DNA of 64,000 nucleotides from an uncultured Candidatus Poseidoniales archaeon. GTDB lineage: Archaea > Thermoplasmatota > Poseidoniia > Poseidoniales > Thalassarchaeaceae. Both the position numbers and the translations under genes were made by a program. Each line of letters starts with the position of its first letter. Positions within the stretch are counted from its first letter, which is position 1. The stretch spans positions 106,968 through 170,967 of the forward strand of contig CACELO010000001.1 in assembly GCA_902560445.1 (NCBI GenBank), read 5' to 3'. The notes below the pieces were generated by a model that was not told where the DNA came from, ran no database searches, and saw only the letters and a list, made by a program, of their open reading frames with translations. Positions 44,279 through 52,948 of the stretch are shown here, in pieces.

Positions 44279-44461
44279 TTGTGCCTCTCGGTACTCATAG
44301 GGCACGTCAACGCCTTACGGCTCAGTAGACCCTTTCGTCGTCATTGAGGCGACTTTGGGAGACAACCTTCGGTCATCAATGTAGCAGTTAATCCAAAATG
44401 TGAGAATTATTGGCTCTACTTTCCGTTCGGTTGAAGACTGAGAGACGTTCCAGAATCATAC

Positions 44462-45073
44462 ATGCGCACGCGGCTGACCGTGTTCAGTTTTCTACTCATG
44501 CTGGTATTTTCGACCATCAGTGCTGGTTGCATGGGTTTGGTTATGCAACGTGAAATTATGGAAGATATGCGCGAAGAACCGTTCGTAAACAACAAGGAAG
44601 AGTCGTTCTTTTGGGAAGTTATGTTCACTTCTGAATCTCTTGATATTGAATCCGTCCAATACACAAATGAAACCCCAATCGTGTTTGACGAGACAGTATC
44701 AAAGATGTCTATTACCTTCCGTGCTGAATTCCCTTATTCTACTCTCCTTGATCTCAACGAAAGTAATGAGCTTCGATATGTCGAAGTCAAGGTTTGGGAG
44801 CCCGGTGTAAAGGAATCTGGGGGTAATCCATATTGGGAGGTAAGGGCAACCCAGGATTACCCATTAGAGAGATTTGATTTTTCTAGTCTGGCAAATGGAA
44901 AGTGGACGGTAGAAATTGACGCTCGAGGATATGGTATCGATCCCGGTGTCACACAATTCGCTTTTCACGATTATTTCGAGATGACACTAACGATTACCAA
45001 GCCCTGTGTACAGTTTAAAGAAATACACGAAGATGGCGAGTGTACTGATTTATCTCTACTGGAAGATCTCTGA
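44462..45073 (+). CDS. Hypothetical lipoprotein
   Basis: The 203-residue protein begins with a lipoprotein signal (basic MRTR, hydrophobic core, lipobox ISAGC). The mature part is an acidic, beta-rich domain with no family I recognise; two cysteines near the C-terminus may form a disulfide. It stands alone between the FKBP gene (183 bp upstream) and rps2. The 183-bp gap contains no gene that I can see. Confidence 0.6.
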   Translation: MRTRLTVFSFLLMLVFSTISAGCMGLVMQREIMEDMREEPFVNNKEESFFWEVMFTSESLDIESVQYTNETPIVFDETVSKMSITFRAEFPYSTLLDLNESNELRYVEVKVWEPGVKESGGNPYWEVRATQDYPLERFDFSSLANGKWTVEIDARGYGIDPGVTQFAFHDYFEMTLTITKPCVQFKEIHEDGECTDLSLLEDL

Positions 45074-45085
45074 TTTCACCGTTGA

Positions 45086-45100
45086 CGCCCCTTTGGGGCG
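45086..45100 (+). terminator. GC-rich hairpin before rps2
   Basis: CGCCCC-TTT-GGGGCG is a perfect 6-bp stem with a three-base loop, 13 bases after the lipoprotein stop and upstream of rps2. It resembles the hairpin before the FKBP gene. Terminator or insulator function is inferred. Confidence 0.35.
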
Positions 45101-45153
45101 ATGCGTAGCGCTTATGAGGGAAGGTCAGGTCGCCGCGCCACTGAGGATACATC

Positions 45154-45768
45154 ATGAGTGAGAATGAGTCGCCCCTAGTACCGTATGATGTCTATGAGAC
45201 ACACGCGGTTCACATCGGAACAAATCAGAAGTCCTCAGATATGCAACGATTCATCGATAAAGATCGAGCGGATGGGAGCGGACTGCATTTGATTGACATC
45301 AATCAAACCGACGCTCGAATCCGAACCGTCGCTAACTTTCTATCTCACTACGACCCTGAGAGAATCCTTGTCGTAAGTGCTCGTCAATACGGACAGAGGC
45401 CTGCACGTAAGTTCGCTCAGTCAATCGGCGCAAAAAGAATCGTTGGCCGTTTTATTCCTGGAACACTAACAAATCCTAAGCTTCGAACGTACACTGAACC
45501 CGAGGTATTGGTAGTAACCGACCCAGCGGCCGACTCACAGGCCCTGTCAGAGGCTGTATCGACTGGTCTTCCGATAGTTGGAATTGTAGATGCAAACAAT
45601 ACTCTTCGAAACGTTGACCTCGCCCTCCCTGCGAATAACAAAGGTCGCCGCTCTTTGGCTCTAATTTACTGGCTACTTTCCCGAGAGATGCTAACATCTC
45701 GCGGTGCTACAAACTACGCAGATTGGGAACGTGCTCAAGACGTAGAAGATTGGGAATCAACATTTTGA
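45154..45768 (+). CDS. rps2: 30S ribosomal protein uS2
   Basis: The 204-residue protein has the archaeal S2 core: DVYETHAVHIGTNQK near the N-terminus, RFIPGTLTNPK, PEVLVVTDPAADSQAL and VDANNTLRNVDLALPANNKG. It binds the small-subunit body/head junction. It begins with ATG after a GAGG-containing leader that also has GGTCGCCGCG, a partial match to the leader element before the EF-1alpha gene. Confidence 0.97.
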   Translation: MSENESPLVPYDVYETHAVHIGTNQKSSDMQRFIDKDRADGSGLHLIDINQTDARIRTVANFLSHYDPERILVVSARQYGQRPARKFAQSIGAKRIVGRFIPGTLTNPKLRTYTEPEVLVVTDPAADSQALSEAVSTGLPIVGIVDANNTLRNVDLALPANNKGRRSLALIYWLLSREMLTSRGATNYADWERAQDVEDWESTF

Positions 45769-45798
45769 ATTCTAACTTTCATTTTAATCGTTGGATTG

Positions 45799-46800
45799 AT
45801 GATGAATGGGCTTCCGCCTTGTCTCATGGTAGAGCCGGTGCCGCTATTTCTCGCGCCGATGGCCGGAGTCACGGATTTGGCCTATCGACTGTTGGCTCGT
45901 GAGACCGGTGCGGACCTTACATTCACTGAATTTACAGCGGCCTCAGGTCTCTCACGTCATGCTAAACACTCGTGGCTTAAGGTCGAATCTGACCCTAGAG
46001 AATCACCATTCATTCCACAAATCTTTGGTGGAGATATTGACGAAATGGTTCAGACTGTAAAATTGCTACAGGATCGAGCGGACATAATCGATCTTAATTT
46101 CGGCTGTCCTGCTCCTAAAGTTTGTCGCAACGATGCTGGTGCGGCCTTACTACGTAATCCCGACAAAGTCGTTGAGATGGTTCGAGCATGCATCGAAGCG
46201 GCGGACATTCCAATCACTGTGAAGATGCGATTAGGAACAGGAAATGGTCCTAATACAGCTTTGGAAATTTGCCAAAGAATAGAGGCAGAAGGCATCAAGC
46301 GAATTTGTGTACATGGTCGGACCCTTCGCCAGAGATATTCTGGAGAATCGGATTGGTCTCAAATCCGAGACATTGTCGAGGCTGTCGATATACCTGTAAT
46401 AGCCAATGGCGATGTGATTGACGCCAAATCAGCTGCGGCTTGTATCGAAGCCACCGGCGCGGCAGGATTGATGATTGGAAGGGGGGCAATAGGCCGCCCA
46501 ACAATCTTCCATGAGATTAAACGAGATTTAGGATGGTTAAATCAGACGCCTTATTGGGGTGAGGATAACCCAGCAGTAGCGCGTTCTTGGTGTTGGGAAA
46601 GATATCTTCAATTGAGTTCAGAGGTGTACCAAGAAGGTTATTGCAAGAACCTCAAGCGTCACGCTGTATCCTTCACCAAGGGACTTCCTGGTGCATCGAA
46701 TATGAGAGTAGAATTGCATTCGACCCAAAACGAACAACAATTAGGGATGCGAGTTTCCAGATACCTTGAGGAACTTACTTCAACAGGGGTAGCAGCATAA
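45799..46800 (+). CDS. dus: tRNA-dihydrouridine synthase
   Basis: The 333-residue FMN enzyme reduces uridines in tRNA D loops. The barrel motifs are LFLAPMAGVTDLAYR, DLNFGCPAPKVCRNDAGAAL with the Cys region, VKMRLGTGN, and VHGRTLRQRYSG. It also has IPVIANGD and MIGRGAIGRPTIF, closest to the DusB type. The start is one of two adjacent ATGs (45799, 45802). Its TAA shares one base with the ATG of the DUF2237 gene. Confidence 0.95.
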   Translation: MMNGLPPCLMVEPVPLFLAPMAGVTDLAYRLLARETGADLTFTEFTAASGLSRHAKHSWLKVESDPRESPFIPQIFGGDIDEMVQTVKLLQDRADIIDLNFGCPAPKVCRNDAGAALLRNPDKVVEMVRACIEAADIPITVKMRLGTGNGPNTALEICQRIEAEGIKRICVHGRTLRQRYSGESDWSQIRDIVEAVDIPVIANGDVIDAKSAAACIEATGAAGLMIGRGAIGRPTIFHEIKRDLGWLNQTPYWGEDNPAVARSWCWERYLQLSSEVYQEGYCKNLKRHAVSFTKGLPGASNMRVELHSTQNEQQLGMRVSRYLEELTSTGVAA

Positions 46801-47162
46801 TGCACGATTCAATAAATGTCAAAGGTACGGAATTACAAAATTGCTCAAATGAACCACTAACCGGGTGGTTTAGGGATGGCTGTTGTAATACAGATTCACG
46901 AGATAGAGGCTCACACACAGTTTGTGCAATTCTAACAGAGGATTTTCTGAAATTTGCTCAGTCACAAGGTAATGACCTAATCACACCCGCTCCTCAATTT
47001 GGTTTTCCTGGATTAAAAGAAGGTGATAGATGGTGTGTATGTGCTGGAACTTGGCAGGATGCAGCGGAAGCAGGAGTAGCCTGCCCCGTCGTTTTAGAAG
47101 CGACTCATGAAGAATCACTTGCAGTATGTGATATCGAGATGCTGAAAAGGCATGCAGCCTAA
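46800..47162 (+). CDS. DUF2237-family protein
   Basis: The 120-residue protein matches the DUF2237 pattern: an N-terminal GCCNTDSRDRGSHTVCA, QGNDLITPAPQFGFPGL, GDRWCVCAGTWQDA and a C-terminal TH-x-ESL. The conserved cysteines suggest a metal or redox site, but the family function is unknown. It overlaps dus by one base, which implies translational coupling. Confidence 0.88.
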   Translation: MHDSINVKGTELQNCSNEPLTGWFRDGCCNTDSRDRGSHTVCAILTEDFLKFAQSQGNDLITPAPQFGFPGLKEGDRWCVCAGTWQDAAEAGVACPVVLEATHEESLAVCDIEMLKRHAA

Positions 47163-47164
47163 TT

Positions 47165-48250
47165 TTACACCGTCAGTGAATCATCCAATCTCTGCGCTAC
47201 GGTACGAAGTCGACGAAGAGTCCTATCGATATTTGTCATCACCCGTTCGGCAATATCTTCGCCACTTCTTCCTGCTATTCGATATCCGTAAGGCATTCTT
47301 CCACCTAGAGTGTTTAGCAATAGACGCTGAGCATCAATTGATACTGAAGCAAGAATTTCCTCAACCTTTTCAATACTCAAATTCTCTTTTTGAACCCCCT
47401 TAATTAGAGCAGATGAAATATTCTCGTCTAGTCTCCCAAGACCTCCCCTTCCCATCAACCAGTCTTCTCCTCTAGCCGTATACTGACGTACCAATCCAGT
47501 GTAGACATCCATAGCAATACGGTCACGCATTGCCACTCTCTCCACGATTCCTGCCTGTCTCAACCGCTCGACAACGCGTTGAGAACGAGAACGGGTCTCC
47601 CCTACCCTATCTGCTATCGTTTGCAAAGTCAGTGGCCTTTCACTTCCCGCCAACTCATCGAAGACCCTACGGGTAACGACATCTCCTTTCTTGATTCGAT
47701 CACCTGTAATACCAAAATCTGCAAGTAAACAATCAATCCTGTCAGAATCTTCGGGTGTAGGTCCAGGCTCGGCGATATCGATTCTGAATGATTGTGCCTC
47801 CTCCTCGCCAGCCTCTTGCATTCTTAGCTCAGAATCGGATATTACTTCGCTGAATTCAGCCAATCTCATGATTGCAATAGTTCTGGTTTGGACAGCAATC
47901 AATTCTACAGCCGAGGCCATTGAACCGCCACGAAGTACGTTGACGTGCCATCTTCCTTGTAATCTGGAACTGATTAGTCCAACTTCTCGTAATTTGTGCA
48001 TCTGATTGTGTACTCCAGTTTGGGAGAGTCCAGAGAATTCGGAAATAGCGGAGTTATCCCATCCCTTCAGTGGCTCTTCTAGGAGTGTATGTCTGACCAT
48101 ACGATGAATCGCACCTTGCTCCTCATCTACCGTTGCCCCTTCAGTTCTCGATCGTACTAAACCCATCGAATCGAGCAGCCAAGCAAGTAACACATCGGGG
48201 TCTCTAGAACCGGTAGGCATAGGCTGCTCTACCAAACGGATGCGGAACAT
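47165..48250 (-). CDS. Double winged-helix regulatory protein
   Basis: The 361-residue cytosolic protein has two winged-helix segments, one near residues 60-110 (AISEFSGLSQTGVHNQMHKL) and one near 200-240 (LQTIADRVGETRSRSQRVVE). A C-terminal region of about 100 residues is rich in Arg and Leu. It is probably a transcription regulator; the target is unknown. It is the last of a minus-strand run with two other winged-helix genes and a membrane protein. It converges with the DUF2237 gene, with two bases between the stop codons. Confidence 0.65.
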   Translation of the reverse strand: MFRIRLVEQPMPTGSRDPDVLLAWLLDSMGLVRSRTEGATVDEEQGAIHRMVRHTLLEEPLKGWDNSAISEFSGLSQTGVHNQMHKLREVGLISSRLQGRWHVNVLRGGSMASAVELIAVQTRTIAIMRLAEFSEVISDSELRMQEAGEEEAQSFRIDIAEPGPTPEDSDRIDCLLADFGITGDRIKKGDVVTRRVFDELAGSERPLTLQTIADRVGETRSRSQRVVERLRQAGIVERVAMRDRIAMDVYTGLVRQYTARGEDWLMGRGGLGRLDENISSALIKGVQKENLSIEKVEEILASVSIDAQRLLLNTLGGRMPYGYRIAGRSGEDIAERVMTNIDRTLRRLRTVAQRLDDSLTV

Positions 48251-48333
48251 ACAACCACTAGGCGAAATTCAATGTGTAATAGGATTCTGTTTCAAACCGG
48301 CCCTAGAAGACTCAATATGAGGTGATTTGATGA

Positions 48334-49005
48334 TTACGAAGAATCACCATCATACCATTTTTTCTCATCTTTATCGTACCCGTCTTCTAATTCGTTATTT
48401 TCAGAATCAACCTCGACTGAAGGAGTGATTTCGATTTGTGTTTGAGTTTTAGTTCCACCTGAGGTTAGTGCCATAATTCCACCAATTACCAAGAAAAATA
48501 ACCCGCAACATAGGAAAGTTGGCCCTCCACATATTGCAAGAAGACCTCCTAAAAAGTCTCCAACCACTCCAGCAATGGCTTCCCATCCTACTAAAACAAC
48601 GTCGTGACTGGTTGTAATTGTATACTCAGCACCATCTTCAACTTCTTCAATGGTACCAAGATGCAACCATCCTTCAGGATCATCTCCATATCCACTCGGC
48701 AAGGATCTACCATCTACATCGATACACATATCTGCTTTCCACCATGCTTCACCGCCCTGTATTTCAAGGGTAAAATCATCACATCTGACTTCATCAGATA
48801 CGAATACTGCTATAGAGTTTCCATTTCCTTCTTGAATGTGAATAAAACTGACTGTTTCACCTTGGCTGTTTTCCAAATACACATCATCAGTAGGCCTCCA
48901 ATTACCAGCATCACCAATAGAACCTGCGCCCAGAACCATTACCAAAATACCGATGGCTATTCCAATTGCTCCAAGACCTAGCATTAATTTTGTACCGGTG
49001 TTCAT
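48334..49005 (-). CDS. Hypothetical membrane protein, extracytoplasmic middle domain
   Basis: One membrane helix lies at the N-terminus (LGAIGIAIGILVMVLG). An extracytoplasmic acidic beta-rich domain follows, with Cys pairs around residues 75-95. A Gly/Cys-rich membrane segment (LLAICGGPTFLCCGLFF) and a cytoplasmic acidic tail complete it. The ATG at 49005 is used; a TTG four codons earlier is in frame. I know no family. It sits between two regulator genes and may be part of a membrane signalling unit. Confidence 0.55.
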   Translation of the reverse strand: MNTGTKLMLGLGAIGIAIGILVMVLGAGSIGDAGNWRPTDDVYLENSQGETVSFIHIQEGNGNSIAVFVSDEVRCDDFTLEIQGGEAWWKADMCIDVDGRSLPSGYGDDPEGWLHLGTIEEVEDGAEYTITTSHDVVLVGWEAIAGVVGDFLGGLLAICGGPTFLCCGLFFLVIGGIMALTSGGTKTQTQIEITPSVEVDSENNELEDGYDKDEKKWYDGDSS

Positions 49006-49036
49006 AGTCACAGGCAAAGAGCTTAGGCAAATATAA

Positions 49037-49690
49037 TTACGCCATTTCGGCTCGAAGATCTAACCAGTTGTACTCTAGTATTGAAGTCCTAAGACCACTC
49101 AAATGGTCCGCCAAGCGCAATTCTCGATCACTGACAATACCTCTAGTTCTCAAGACTCCAATAGCCGAATGAACAGCTGAGCGAGACCTACCAAGATCTC
49201 TGGCTAATGCAGCTTGAGAGCGAGGTACATCAGAGCGAGTTAGACGTGCTACAACCGCATGTTGTAATTCGGATAGTCCAACTGGAAGCATTGAAGCTGC
49301 ACGTGCATCATCAGTTACCCCAGTGCCGCTTAGAATCTCAACTTGAGCAGGAGCACCAGCATAGTAACAAGTTCGTCCATTGACTGACATTGTAGTAACC
49401 GATTTTTCTGTAATAAGAACGTCCAGATGATGTCGTAGAGTTCCATTAGCTGCATCTAAACGCCTTTGTAATTCACGGAAATGAATTCCCGGAGAGCGAT
49501 TTAGAGTTGACATGATCCGAGATCGAATTGGATTTTCCCAATTCTCTCGTGGTGCTGAGAGAGTACCTTGGGTTGCAGGAGGAACCATGCCTGGAATTAG
49601 CACCCCTAGGCCGAAAGCACCTCCTACCAGTGCAACTAGCCCGTCAATGACGACAGAACGCTTACTGCGCCACTGTTCTATTAACGCCAT
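49037..49690 (-). CDS. Membrane-tethered double winged-helix regulator
   Basis: An N-terminal hydrophobic helix (residues 14-37) is followed by two winged-helix segments. One is near 55-100 (GIHFRELQRRLDAANGTLRHH), the pattern of archaeal membrane-associated wHTH proteins. The other is near 145-185 (SQAALARDLGRSRSAVHSAI). The DNA-binding part should face the cytoplasm. Such proteins may sense the envelope directly. It lies 31 bp upstream of the membrane protein gene. Confidence 0.7.
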   Translation of the reverse strand: MALIEQWRSKRSVVIDGLVALVGGAFGLGVLIPGMVPPATQGTLSAPRENWENPIRSRIMSTLNRSPGIHFRELQRRLDAANGTLRHHLDVLITEKSVTTMSVNGRTCYYAGAPAQVEILSGTGVTDDARAASMLPVGLSELQHAVVARLTRSDVPRSQAALARDLGRSRSAVHSAIGVLRTRGIVSDRELRLADHLSGLRTSILEYNWLDLRAEMA

Positions 49691-49787
49691 AAGTAAAATT
49701 CATGTCATTCACCCTTTGAAGGATGCGGTTGTATGAATCAAACTTGCATCGTATTTCCAACGGTAAAGGAAATACACAGGAAAGTAA

Positions 49788-50240
49788 CTATTCTGATTCT
49801 ATCAATTCTTTGTGAGTCTTCATGTAAGCGACTAACGGGCCAAGAAGACGACCACAGGTTCTACCATGACTTGTTAATCTGTAAGTTACTCGAATAGGAG
49901 GTCCTTCATCTACAACTCTTTCTACTAGACCATGTTCTTGACAAGTAGTCAATTTGTCAGAAAGGGTGCGAGATGAAATCCCTCTCAATAGAGTTCTCAA
50001 TTCATTGAATCGACGATCCCCAGCAATATATAATGCAGCTAGAATTTCTATGGTCCAACGAGACGAGAACATCTCAAATGCATCAACAGCTGCATCGACC
50101 TCCCAGTTGATATCTACATCATCATCATAGTAATTAGCGAATATCTTTCGAATACTTCTACCGCTTCTTTGGACTTCTACAATTGACTTCTGTACGGTAT
50201 TGAAATCCTTCTCAATTAGAATCATCGGTTGGCGACTCAT
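49788..50240 (-). CDS. HxlR-family transcription regulator
   Basis: The 150-residue protein contains the HxlR winged helix: MFSSRWTIEILAALYIAGDR, RFNELRTLLRGISSRTLSDKL, and a wing region RVTYRLTSHGRTCGRLL. An N-terminal extension of about 50 residues is acidic. The ATG at 50240 is used; a TTG at 50249 is in frame. A TATA-like ATTTTATAC on the minus strand lies about 30 bases upstream, and three palindromes surround the promoter, so autoregulation is likely. Confidence 0.85.
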   Translation of the reverse strand: MSRQPMILIEKDFNTVQKSIVEVQRSGRSIRKIFANYYDDDVDINWEVDAAVDAFEMFSSRWTIEILAALYIAGDRRFNELRTLLRGISSRTLSDKLTTCQEHGLVERVVDEGPPIRVTYRLTSHGRTCGRLLGPLVAYMKTHKELIESE

Positions 50241-50256
50241 GTGTAACAAGATTACG

Positions 50257-50293
50257 CACTACGTATCTAGTGTATAAAATGCACCTAAGTGCA
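50257..50293. promoter_or_regulatory. Two operator-like palindromes and TATA box at the HxlR promoter
   Basis: CACTA-N6-TAGTG (50257-50272) and TGCAC-N4-GTGCA (50280-50293) flank a minus-strand TATA-like sequence (50271-50280). The first lies between the TATA box and the start codon, where a bound dimer would block transcription. HxlR proteins bind such inverted repeats as dimers. Confidence 0.6.
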
Positions 50294-50345
50294 ACCACGT
50301 ACTCTATGCGATTCATATAGGACTGCTAATTCGTCAGGTGTGAAA

Positions 50346-50363
50346 ATTGCACCGAGATGCAAT
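50346..50363. promoter_or_regulatory. Palindrome ATTGCA-N6-TGCAAT before short ORF run
   Basis: This perfect inverted repeat shares the TTGCA/TGCAC core with the palindrome at 50280. It sits 21 bases before the first of four short plus-strand ORFs, so the HxlR protein may control them too. Confidence 0.5.
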
Positions 50364-50383
50364 ACTACACCGGAGATAAAGGA

Positions 50384-50452
50384 ATGGATAAATGGCTAGA
50401 GAACTGGATTGATGAAATAATGGAAAACTGGAATGATGAGGTGATCTCTTGA
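50384..50452 (+). CDS. Short ORF a (22 codons), uncertain
   Basis: ATG to TGA encodes a Trp/Asp/Glu-rich peptide with an internal repeat (ENWIDE, ENWNDE). A GGAGATAAAGGA purine stretch precedes it. Its TGA overlaps the TTG of the next short ORF as TTGA. No similarity is known. Confidence 0.25.
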   Translation: MDKWLENWIDEIMENWNDEVIS

Positions 50453-50538
50453 GTTGGAATCAAGTTAAAGAGCACCTGATTCGTGGCATGGCGGCCGTAA
50501 AGGCTCCTTCTTGGTCACGCTATGCTTCTTTAGAATAG
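50449..50538 (+). CDS. Short ORF b (29 codons), uncertain
   Basis: It starts with TTG five bases after GAGGTG, which lies inside ORF a. It encodes a Trp/Lys/Arg-containing peptide (WNQVKEHLIRGMAAVK). The coupled TTGA overlap also occurs between the two glycosyltransferase genes at 59927, so it is a real mode of initiation here. Function is unknown. Confidence 0.3.
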   Translation: MSWNQVKEHLIRGMAAVKAPSWSRYASLE

Positions 50539-50563
50539 CTAGACTATGGGGAGGCAGAGAGTA

Positions 50564-50668
50564 ATGGGTTTCAGGATGGATAAAAATACTAAGTTTCTGA
50601 TGAAAGTGTATGGTATAAGCCGTTGGTCATGGCTTTGGCGCGGTAAAGACGATGATTTTGCGGAGTGA
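50564..50668 (+). CDS. Short ORF c (34 codons), uncertain
   Basis: ATG follows a GGGGAGGCAGAG site. The peptide is basic with several Trp (ISRWSWLWRGKDDDFAE at the end). An ATG at 50546 is also in frame. Function is unknown. Confidence 0.3.
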   Translation: MGFRMDKNTKFLMKVYGISRWSWLWRGKDDDFAE

Positions 50669-50673
50669 AATGT

Positions 50674-50769
50674 ATGTCTGATGTGTTAGCGGTAGACCTT
50701 GAAACTAAGAATTACTCCTATGATATAGGAGGATGGGGTAATAGCCATATCTTTCAAGTGAAAAATTAG
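50674..50769 (+). pseudogene. Short ORF d: possible truncated RNase H-like/exonuclease N-terminus
   Basis: ATG at 50674 follows GGAGTGA. The 31 codons give VLAVDLETKNYSYDIGGWG, with a DLE motif like Exo I of DnaQ/RNase H-like nucleases as found in viral proteins. The frame then stops at once, four bases into the end of the convergent fatty-acid gene. I read it as a truncated gene end, on pattern recognition alone. Confidence 0.35.
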
Positions 50770-52832
50770 TTATTTGTGTAATTGGGCCTACGCCCCTGAA
50801 TCAAAGCGCTTAGTCCCTCAAGGGCGTCAATACTAGCAAAAATATCGCCAAGTCGCTCAAGTTCCAAGGCTAGTCCTTGTTGGAGATTATCTCCAGTAAG
50901 TACTGCGTCATTTAGTAAATCACTGGCCATTGAGAGAGCGATTGGTGCTGTCCTGCTTAGCGATTTTAGTTGACGTGAGACCATCTTATCTTCAGTCTCG
51001 AAACCTTCTGGACAATTGCCAGCTACTAGTACATCGATGTTCGTATCGTTGTAGAAAGCAAGGGCGAATGCAGCTACTGGGTGGGATTCATCAGCCGGTC
51101 TTGCGGGATACTTGTTGCTTGGCTTACCTAAATCAGAAATGGTACTAACGGTTTGGTCGACTTCGCTCGGATCAACTAAATGAGTGAGAAGTCCAAGTGC
51201 TGCCGCACTGTTGGCATCTAGGAAATTTCCAGCAAGAATAGCAAATCTAGCCGCCTCGATTCCACATATTCGCGGCGTACGTTGGGTACCTCCCAGCCCA
51301 GGATAAATACCGATACTGGTTTCCGGGAATCTAAATTGTGTTCGCCTCGTTCCGACTCTATAATCGCAGGCTAGGGCTAATTCCAATCCTCCTCCAAGGG
51401 CTAATCCGGTTGTTAGAGCGATTGTGGTCTTATCTGAATTTTCTAATTTATTCAGAACCTTGTGACCGTTTGCTGTGAACTCATAGATATCGTTAATTGA
51501 ATCTGCTTGAATCTTATCGACGAAGAATTTGACATCCGCTCCGGCAACGAAAGCCTTACCTGCTCCATCAATCACTATTGTTTTGATATCTTCACGAGAG
51601 TTGAGGGAATCTAGAACTTTGTCTAATTGATTGACGACAGTTTCATTGAGGGCATTCATTGCTTCGGGTCTATTGATTCTAATGGTAGCAACTTCGCCCT
51701 CAACATGAGTGTCAACGTAATTAAATTCGATAGTTTTAGTCAATTCGGCAAACCAATCGGGTAAATTGAATTCCGCCAAATTTGCGTAAGACTTAGCCAT
51801 TGAAACCGCTTCCGAAATCCCCAGCCGATTTGCTATTTCAAAAGGTCCACGAGCCCAACGAAGTCCGACTTTTGCCCCACGGTCAACATCTTCCATCGAA
51901 CAGATTTCTTCGGCGACAATCTGAGCTGAGACAGCAAATACCTGACCCATAAGACGCTGGCGAATAATCGAAGCCGCTTCATCACTACACTCGATATCTT
52001 CGCCAATATCCCACATTTCACCATCTGAGACCATTTTCCTTAGATTAGCCGCACCCTTGTAGCGGGGACAATGCAATTGTTCAGCCAAGTAATCAGTAGA
52101 ATGCAAGGCAATAGGAGGTCCTGTTAAATTCATTAGAGCAAATGGCCCCATCCCTATTCGGAATGCCTTTTCTGCAACCGCATCTATTGCAGCTGCGCTA
52201 GCGACTCCCTCCTGAAGTAACAAACAAGCCTCGTTAAGCCATGGAACAAAGAAGCGGTTTACAACGAATCCAGGCTGATCCTTACAGATAATTACAACCT
52301 TACCCATTGTTTTGCAATATTGTTCTACGGCATCTAGAGACTGCTTAGAAGTAGTTTCAGCAGGGATAATTTCGATTAGCCTATTTTTAGCTGGATGGTA
52401 AAAGAAATGTAAACCAACGAAGCGGTCTGGTCTACCTGTCGCTTGGGCAAGAGCATTGACGCTCAACGAGGAGGTATTCGATGCGAGAATTGTGTGTTCA
52501 TCACAAACTTCGTCAAGGGTCGTGAACACTGCGGTTTTGATATCAAAGTCTTCGAAAACGGCCTCAATAATTAGGTCGGTATCTTTGGCGACGTTTTCGG
52601 TTCCAACAACCCCTGTTATTCTATCTTTAATTTTCTCAGCCTCAGCCTCATGGAAGATACGCCTTTCAATTGCTTCATCAAGAAAACTAGCAATGATCGA
52701 TTGACCACGTTCAACCCATTGTTCCTCTCGGTCTACCATCTGTACATCGAATTGCTCCTGTGCTGATTTCTGTGCGATTCCGGAGCCCATGTTTCCAGCA
52801 CCGATGATTGCTACACTTCCGATTGGGCGCAT
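50766..52832 (-). CDS. Fused 3-hydroxyacyl-CoA dehydrogenase / enoyl-CoA hydratase
   Basis: The 688-residue enzyme covers two steps of fatty acid beta-oxidation. The N-terminal dehydrogenase has the NAD loop IIGAGNMGSGIAQ and the catalytic His region GLHFFYHPAKNRLIEII. The C-terminal crotonase domain has the oxyanion-hole motifs AGADVKFF and GLALGGGLELALACDYR, and FPETSIGIYPGLGGTQR. The order (dehydrogenase first) is the archaeal form and the reverse of E. coli FadB. It probably acts with acyl-CoA dehydrogenases and thiolase located elsewhere. It is divergent from the cluster at 52949, with 116 bp between. Confidence 0.95.
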   Translation of the reverse strand: MRPIGSVAIIGAGNMGSGIAQKSAQEQFDVQMVDREEQWVERGQSIIASFLDEAIERRIFHEAEAEKIKDRITGVVGTENVAKDTDLIIEAVFEDFDIKTAVFTTLDEVCDEHTILASNTSSLSVNALAQATGRPDRFVGLHFFYHPAKNRLIEIIPAETTSKQSLDAVEQYCKTMGKVVIICKDQPGFVVNRFFVPWLNEACLLLQEGVASAAAIDAVAEKAFRIGMGPFALMNLTGPPIALHSTDYLAEQLHCPRYKGAANLRKMVSDGEMWDIGEDIECSDEAASIIRQRLMGQVFAVSAQIVAEEICSMEDVDRGAKVGLRWARGPFEIANRLGISEAVSMAKSYANLAEFNLPDWFAELTKTIEFNYVDTHVEGEVATIRINRPEAMNALNETVVNQLDKVLDSLNSREDIKTIVIDGAGKAFVAGADVKFFVDKIQADSINDIYEFTANGHKVLNKLENSDKTTIALTTGLALGGGLELALACDYRVGTRRTQFRFPETSIGIYPGLGGTQRTPRICGIEAARFAILAGNFLDANSAAALGLLTHLVDPSEVDQTVSTISDLGKPSNKYPARPADESHPVAAFALAFYNDTNIDVLVAGNCPEGFETEDKMVSRQLKSLSRTAPIALSMASDLLNDAVLTGDNLQQGLALELERLGDIFASIDALEGLSALIQGRRPNYTNN

Positions 52833-52948
52833 GGTTCGGCGACCAAAGACTCACCAATGAATCCACCGATACCGGTCCTTCGGACCGATTATCGATTTAC
52901 CAACACGGCGCCGAATGTACTATCAGCGCGTTAGGTTGTAGGACACTC

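Noticed and set aside
44279-44461. 183-bp gap after the FKBP gene with a weak GTGCC...GGCAC pairing
   Set aside because: Stem is only five pairs with a long loop; no RNA gene or clear terminator can be supported.
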